Below, one piece after another: positions 59,999 to 64,000 of a stretch of DNA of 64,000 bases. This DNA comes from Exiguobacterium aurantiacum. Lineage in GTDB: Bacteria > Bacillota > Bacilli > Exiguobacteriales > Exiguobacteriaceae. The DNA is taken from contig NZ_MKXO01000003.1 in the NCBI RefSeq assembly GCF_001766415.1, forward strand, positions 247,610 to 311,609. The letters run 5' to 3'. Position 1 is the first letter of the stretch, and each line of letters starts with the position of its first letter. Under the pieces are notes generated by a model that was not told the origin of the DNA, made no database searches, and was given only the letters and a program-made list of their open reading frames with translations. A program made the position numbers and the translations under genes.

Positions 59999-60904
59999 AT
60001 GGAGATGATACGCCACTCGGAATGGGCTGAGACAAAGCTCACGCTCCATTTGCTGTCGCAAATCTTGGGGAAAATCAAGTTGGCTTTGGCTCCGCAAGAG
60101 CCACAATGGACACACGTCACGTTGCCCGTTGCGCTGAGCGGTTTTTCGACTGGCCCGCTCGTGCAAGGGGAGACGTGGCTACAACTCGACGTCGATGTCT
60201 TTCAATCTCATATCAGAGTCCAAGTCGGTGCCGACACGTCGGTATTCCCGCTCGAAGCAGGCAAGTCGATCAGTACGTACTATGAAGAAATCATGGGTGC
60301 CCTGCGCGCAAACGGCGTCTCGGTCGTCCTCAATCCGAGAACGCAAGAGATGCGGGAGTTACGGATGTTGGACCGTGATGACACACCGCTCGCTTATGAC
60401 GCCGTGGCGGCGCAACGAGGCATCCGTCTGTTTCAATACGCCGCGCGGGAGCAATTGGCATTTCTCGCGCCGCTCCGCTGCCGGAAAGTGAAGCCGGGCC
60501 TGTTTTGGGGAACGTTTGACGTCTCGTCGCTCATCGTCTACGGACGCCCTGAGCCGTTCCCGCAAGATAAAGTCATCGAGAAGGCGGCGTTTGACGAGCA
60601 CATGGTCGAGTTCGGGTTTTGGCTCGGTGATGAAGCGGTCGATATTCCGACGTTCTTCATCTTGCCGTACCCGTTCCAGTACACGGAGATCGGGACGGAG
60701 CGGCTCAAACCGCAAGACGCCTATTATGATGCCGGCAAGAGCGAGTTCTTTTTATCTCTTGAGAACGTAGGGGAAACGAGAGACGTGCAGGCGTTCTTCC
60801 GGACGTCGTTCGATATTTTGAGCGAACAGCTCGAGTGGGAAGGGTGCGACCATTACTTTATGCCGCTCGACATGCCGAAACAACAAGAGCCCACAGACGA
60901 ATGA
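59999..60904 (+). CDS. DUF5996 family protein
   Basis: The 301-residue product shows the family opening WAETKLTLHLLSQILGKIKLALAP and a full-length single domain with FFPGPF-like VALSGFSTGPLVQGETWLQL and FWLGDEAVDIPTFFILPYPF. No signal peptide or membrane segment. Function of the family is unknown. ATG 59999 has CGGAGGAA eight bases upstream; the in-frame ATG at 59951 gives a Cys-rich extension (FCHFCNEG) before the ribosome site and was dropped. Monocistronic; the transcript ends at a hairpin that overlaps the last codons. Confidence 0.85.
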   Translation: MEMIRHSEWAETKLTLHLLSQILGKIKLALAPQEPQWTHVTLPVALSGFSTGPLVQGETWLQLDVDVFQSHIRVQVGADTSVFPLEAGKSISTYYEEIMGALRANGVSVVLNPRTQEMRELRMLDRDDTPLAYDAVAAQRGIRLFQYAAREQLAFLAPLRCRKVKPGLFWGTFDVSSLIVYGRPEPFPQDKVIEKAAFDEHMVEFGFWLGDEAVDIPTFFILPYPFQYTEIGTERLKPQDAYYDAGKSEFFLSLENVGETRDVQAFFRTSFDILSEQLEWEGCDHYFMPLDMPKQQEPTDE

Positions 60905-60922
60905 TCTGTGAGCTCTTGTTTA
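60885..60922 (+). terminator. Terminator overlapping the end of the DUF5996 gene
   Basis: CAAGAGCCCACAGA pairs with TCTGTGAGCTCTTG (one mismatch) around the stop codon and is followed by TTTA. Confidence 0.6.
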
Positions 60923-61031
60923 CTTTAGGGGCTGGTAGCGAGTAGATGGCCCATTTCCGACACGGATGATTTTCCGTTCGGCTATTAGCTGTTCGATTAG
61001 TTTTCGAACAGTACCTTTTTGTTGCTCGTCC
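60920..61031 (-). pseudogene. Remnant of a winged-helix protein C-terminus
   Basis: On the minus strand the frame reads EQQKGTVRKLIEQL, then IAERKIIRVGNGPSTRYQPL and a final K before a TAA stop. This has the look of a winged-helix recognition helix and wing (TVRxLIxxLxxExxIxxxGxGxSTRY), as at the C-terminus of Fic-type, AlbA-type and other multidomain proteins. There is no start codon: the frame runs unbroken upstream into the palindromic repeat at 61016-61156 and on to the DUF4261 stop codon. It is most likely the tail of a gene otherwise lost. Its internal hairpin (60989-61011) is coding sequence rather than a terminator. Confidence 0.45.
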
Positions 61032-61156
61032 GATGGCGCCCCGACTCCTGCAGGAAAGCAATCCGACGGAGACCCAGCAGCGACGCGAGTCGCGATGCGG
61101 CTCCGGGATTGCCTGCGGAAAGCGTGGGCGCCGGAAGGACGAGCGATATCAAAAAA
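61016..61156. repeat. 141-bp imperfect palindromic intergenic repeat
   Basis: The ends pair as TTTTTG..GCTCGTCC (61016-61031) with GGACGAGC..CAAAAAA (61137-61156). Inside these are GGCGCC on both sides, CCTGCAGG opposite CCTGCGG, GCAATCC opposite GGATTGC, CGGAG opposite CTCCG, and a tip hairpin GCGAC-GCGA-GTCGC (about 61080-61094). The whole element can fold into one long hairpin. Phrases such as CGACTCCTGC and CCTGCGGAAAGCG recall dispersed repeats seen in Bacillaceae intergenic regions. No ORF encodes a transposase here, so it may be a non-autonomous element. Confidence 0.65.
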
Positions 61157-61198
61157 TCGATCAATCTGGATGTGGGTCCAAATTAATCGATTGACATG

Positions 61199-61924
61199 TT
61201 ATTCTGCAATTTGTGGTACGAGGTAGATCAAGCCGAACGGGTTATGGAGCAAGTTGTCGATTGACGTGCGCTCGTCTTCGCCCATCTCGACCGTGAACGT
61301 CTTGCCGTCCTCGAACGTGAAGCTGTCGCCGTCACCGAACATCGATCCGCCTGCGATCAAATGGAAGTTGAACGAATGGATGACGTGGATCGCGTCTTCG
61401 ATCTCGAGCGTTTCCGGTACGGCGACGTCGGCGTGGCCGAACGCTTTCATGCCCCACGACACGTACGCCGTCTCTTCTTCCGTGATGGCGGTGAGGAGCG
61501 AGTAGTCGAGGGCGAGGTCTTCTTCTTTCGACGCTTGCCATTCGTCTTTCGAATAAGCGACGCCTGCCGTCTCGACCATGACACCGAGTCCGCCGGCGTT
61601 CAACAGGGCGTTCGCCCCGCGACGGGCCGCGGCGATGTCTGTCACATCATTGACGTCGCCGATCAAATAGACGATATGCGTGTGGCGCGTGAGTCCTTTG
61701 GCGATTTTCGGTGTGAAGCCGCTCGTGCTGGCGTGAATCATCGCCTCGGCGAGCGCCGGGTCGCGTTCGACGACTTCGACGGTGAACGCTTTTCCGGTCT
61801 CGTCTTCTAACAGCAACAGGCCGGCCATCGTATAGCCTTCGCTATGTAAACTGATTTTTTCGCTCACGGCCTCGGCCGATGGCCAGTTTCCTGGGATGGC
61901 GAGCAACACTTGTGTACGGTTCAT
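61199..61924 (-). CDS. DUF4261 domain protein
   Basis: The 241-residue product begins MNRTQVLLAIPGNWPSAEAV. The domain covers most of the chain, with LLNAGGLGVMVETAGVAYS, AYVSWGMKAFGHADVAVPE and VIHSFNFHLIAGGSMFGDGDSF, typical of DUF4261. No signal peptide, membrane segment or catalytic motif can be named. AGAGGATG lies 8 bases before ATG 61924; the in-frame ATG at 61945 lies before the ribosome site. It lies downstream of the FtsX permease gene on the same strand with a 85-base gap carrying a small hairpin (61951-61974). Function unknown. Confidence 0.8.
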   Translation of the reverse strand: MNRTQVLLAIPGNWPSAEAVSEKISLHSEGYTMAGLLLLEDETGKAFTVEVVERDPALAEAMIHASTSGFTPKIAKGLTRHTHIVYLIGDVNDVTDIAAARRGANALLNAGGLGVMVETAGVAYSKDEWQASKEEDLALDYSLLTAITEEETAYVSWGMKAFGHADVAVPETLEIEDAIHVIHSFNFHLIAGGSMFGDGDSFTFEDGKTFTVEMGEDERTSIDNLLHNPFGLIYLVPQIAE

Positions 61925-61950
61925 TAGAATCATCCTCTTCTGCAAATAGT

Positions 61951-61974
61951 TAGGCCCCTCAAGCGAGAGGCCTA
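61951..61974 (-). terminator. Weak hairpin between the FtsX permease and DUF4261 genes
   Basis: TAGGCC-CCTC-AAGC-GAG-AGGCCTA can form a stem with one mismatch. No T tract follows on the minus strand, so it is a doubtful terminator and may instead be a leader or processing hairpin. Confidence 0.3.
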
Positions 61975-62009
61975 GTCTCTTTTCTTATTATGCCCTATTT
62001 TGAGCAAAA

Positions 62010-64000
62010 TTATTCTTGATACGTCTTCAACACTTCTTGGAGCGGGATTTGATCGATCTTGCGCCGGCTGACGAACGTGCTGACGAAGAACAAGATCGTG
62101 ACGGCCCCGACCGTATAGAGCACGTAGATCCATTCAAACTCGAGCGGCAAGACGAGCCCGTAGTCCTCGGCGAAGACGACGATGATGATCCGGAGGACGA
62201 CGAGGGCGATCGGGATGCTCAGGAGTGCCGAGATGAGCGCGTAGACGAAGTAGCTGTCAAGAATCATCGAGCGGACCTCACGTCGATTATACCCCATCAC
62301 TTTGAGGAGCGAGATGACGTAATAGTTCTTCTCGACCGTGAGCGCGGTCAAGACGAACAAGATGCTGAAGGCGATCAAGGCGGAGCCGCCGATCATGACG
62401 TTCATCATCAAATTCATATACTCGTTGATCGACTCGGACTGTTCGATCAAGCCGTCGCGCGACAGAATCGTCGGATACACCGACTCGTCCGGCCGTTCAC
62501 TGGCGTAGACGCCGTTGAACAAGTCGCTCGAGGCGCCGTCTGTCAGCTCGTTGCTGAGCATTTCAATCGGTAAATAGACGACGTCACCCGTGAAGTCGTC
62601 GGCGATGCCGAGGATTGGGTACGATAACGTCTTCCCTTCGAGCTCGAGGTCGATCGTGTCGCCGACGTCAAAGCTTTGTTTTAAGGCGAGCGGTTCGGTG
62701 ACGATGACGCCGTCGGTTGCAGGGGTCAATTCGTTCCCGTCCCGGTCTTGCAACCGGTAGAGCGTGTTGTCGTCGCTCAAGCCTTTAAGGGTGACGAGTT
62801 GATCCTCGACGAACGCGAACGGATAGGCGAGGAACGGTTCCTGACCGTCGGCGAGCATTGGTGGCGATTCCGTGTTCGCGTACGCCTCATACGCATAGTC
62901 GACGTCGTTCAATCCGCCGACCGTCATCCGGTCGACGGCCCCGTTCATCATGAGCGCGAACACGATCAACAATGTCGAGAACAAGATACCGAGGAAGAAG
63001 ATGATGAAGCTGCCCGTGCTTTTGACGGCGTATAAATATTTGAACTTCGTTTTCCCGCTGGCCCGGCTTAGCATTCGGCTGACGAGCCGGCTGAGCCGGT
63101 TGAGCGATATGTTGTCGCGCGGTGATAACAGTGCGAGCGCGCTCTCGCCCATAAGCTTGTAGATGACGGCACCGGCGACGATGGCGAAGAACAGTAGTGG
63201 GGCGAAGACGGCGGTCAAAAAGACGAGCGGGTTTTGTGCGATCGTGATCGATGGTAGCAGATAGAAGTCGAGGTACAGGTTTTTGAGCGGGTCGGCGAAG
63301 TAGAGGCCGAGGAAGTACCCGATGACGAGCATGAGCGTCGCGAACACCAAGATGAGCACCAAGTAGGGGGTTGAAATCTGGCGCCGGTTGTAGCCGATCG
63401 CTTTCAACAGCCCGATCTGACCGCGTTCGGCCTCGAGCATGTTCGAGATGAGAATGGCGACGATGATGACGGCGATCGAGACGATGAATAGGCTAAGTCC
63501 GAGCGCCATCGCTTTCCCGGACGAGATTTCACTATAGATGGCCCCGCTGCGCATAATATTCTCCGTCTCCATGACCGAGACGACGAACGGGAGCTCGCCG
63601 GTGTCGATCGCGCCGTCCGTGACGCCTGCGAGCCGGAACGATTCCGTCCCGACGACCGCTTCATACGCCTCGTCCGTCATGAGCAGGAGCGTCTGCGTCC
63701 CGGCGTCGAGATTGAAGAAGTTCTCATCGAACAGCGGGAGCGTATAGTCCGGGAACAAGACGAAACCGCTCACCGTGAACGGCGTGCCGAGGTTGATCGT
63801 GTCACCGACCTCGATCCCGTTCTTCTCGGCGTATTTGGCGTTGAGCGCGACCTCGTCGTCCGTCGTCGGACGCGATCCCGCTTCGAGGTAAGACTGATTG
63901 ATCGTCATTGTTTCTTTTAAGACGAGCCCCCGATGTTCACTGCCCGCGAATGGATAAGTGATCAGTTTGGATTCGCGAAGTTCGATTGTCGCCTCGGGCA
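62010..64000 (-). CDS. FtsX/MacB-type ABC transporter permease, 5' end beyond the window
   Basis: The minus-strand frame stays open past the ATG at 63908 to the window edge, so the gene is partial; at least 662 residues are visible. Two FtsX domains are present. The first lies near residues 170-290 of the visible part (ALGLSLFIVSIAVIIVAILI, GQIGLLKAIGYNRRQI). The second is at the C-terminus (ISLLKVMGYNRREVRSMIL and three helices). A long extracytoplasmic segment lies between them. This is the layout of the large BceB/YtrF-like or LolE/MacB-like permeases that move lipophilic compounds or drive envelope proteins. The partner ATPase would lie beyond the window. The C-terminus reads EVLKTYQE. 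Substrate cannot be told. Confidence 0.85.
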   Translation of the reverse strand, partial: PEATIELRESKLITYPFAGSEHRGLVLKETMTINQSYLEAGSRPTTDDEVALNAKYAEKNGIEVGDTINLGTPFTVSGFVLFPDYTLPLFDENFFNLDAGTQTLLLMTDEAYEAVVGTESFRLAGVTDGAIDTGELPFVVSVMETENIMRSGAIYSEISSGKAMALGLSLFIVSIAVIIVAILISNMLEAERGQIGLLKAIGYNRRQISTPYLVLILVFATLMLVIGYFLGLYFADPLKNLYLDFYLLPSITIAQNPLVFLTAVFAPLLFFAIVAGAVIYKLMGESALALLSPRDNISLNRLSRLVSRMLSRASGKTKFKYLYAVKSTGSFIIFFLGILFSTLLIVFALMMNGAVDRMTVGGLNDVDYAYEAYANTESPPMLADGQEPFLAYPFAFVEDQLVTLKGLSDDNTLYRLQDRDGNELTPATDGVIVTEPLALKQSFDVGDTIDLELEGKTLSYPILGIADDFTGDVVYLPIEMLSNELTDGASSDLFNGVYASERPDESVYPTILSRDGLIEQSESINEYMNLMMNVMIGGSALIAFSILFVLTALTVEKNYYVISLLKVMGYNRREVRSMILDSYFVYALISALLSIPIALVVLRIIIVVFAEDYGLVLPLEFEWIYVLYTVGAVTILFFVSTFVSRRKIDQIPLQEVLKTYQE

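Noticed and set aside
60989..61020. Hairpin CTGTTCGA/TCGAACAG followed by TTTTT as a second terminator of the DUF5996 gene
   Set aside because: The bases fall inside the winged-helix remnant and encode its helix; a terminator already exists at 60885-60922. It could act as a backup but I do not call it.
1..64000. CRISPR array, tRNA, rRNA, prophage, transposase or restriction system
   Set aside because: No regularly spaced repeats, no cloverleaf or rRNA-like stretch in the intergenic gaps (all under 300 bases) and no matching protein motifs in any frame.

Overview
The window reads as chromosome of a Gram-positive member of the Bacillales. Shine-Dalgarno sites are strong (AAGGAGG-like), intergenic intrinsic terminators are abundant, CcpA-type cre sites and TTGNNN-17-TATAAT promoters occur, and exported proteins carry Firmicutes signal peptides and SH3b wall-binding modules. 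The moderately high GC for this group, the gene content (arsRDA-type arsenite resistance, bacterial nitric-oxide synthase, a large set of secreted SH3b/CAP/NamZ proteins) and codon use point to Exiguobacterium or a close relative. That genus call is inference, not something the sequence proves. I see no rRNA, tRNA, CRISPR array, prophage or transposase gene.

Layout: (1) 0-9.7 kb encodes secreted proteins: a large beta-rich surface protein, an SH3b protein of unknown function, a heparinase II/III-like lyase and a 5'-nucleotidase. (2) 9.8-24.5 kb is a cell-surface glycan locus. It has a three-beta-module CgeB-like glycosyltransferase, a tandem double glycosyltransferase, an asparagine-synthetase homologue with a degraded ATP-binding loop, a coiled-coil protein and a GT2 transferase. 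These are followed by wecC, an ABC glycan exporter (permease + ATPase), mnaA and an MBOAT acyltransferase. (3) 24.6-28.3 kb continues with a DHHW/AlgJ-like protein convergent to the MBOAT gene, a YdcF protein and an OatA-like acyltransferase-SGNH protein, so glycan or wall O-acetylation is likely. (4) 28.4-30 kb is padR-chrA. (5) 30.1-36.6 kb has a PAS-GGDEF-HD-GYP protein and an LnrLMN-like three-gene ABC exporter. (6) 36.6-41.1 kb has csbD, a CAP-domain secreted protein, NamZ, and a yxlEFG-type operon. (7) 41.2-43.7 kb has two universal stress protein paralogues and a SulP transporter. (8) 43.9-49.7 kb is an arsenite operon, arsR-arsD-arsA-hesB-like-arsB-CoA disulfide reductase/rhodanese, behind a doubled inverted-repeat operator. 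(9) 49.7-57 kb has a membrane GGDEF protein, a secreted pullulanase under an evident cre-controlled promoter, and a PAS-(degenerate GGDEF)-EAL protein. (10) 57-64 kb has nos, RDD, DegV, a thioredoxin-like protein, DUF5996, a 141-bp palindromic repeat sitting on a winged-helix gene remnant, a DUF4261 gene and an FtsX-type permease cut by the window end.

How the pieces fit: MnaA makes UDP-ManNAc from UDP-GlcNAc and WecC oxidises it to UDP-ManNAcA. The glycosyltransferases assemble an acidic glycan that the ABC pair exports, and the MBOAT/DHHW pair could acetylate it. Three c-di-GMP enzymes lie within 27 kb. The same GTGAC-N4-GTCAC palindrome lies just upstream of both wecC and the EAL gene, which hints at shared control of glycan export and c-di-GMP turnover.
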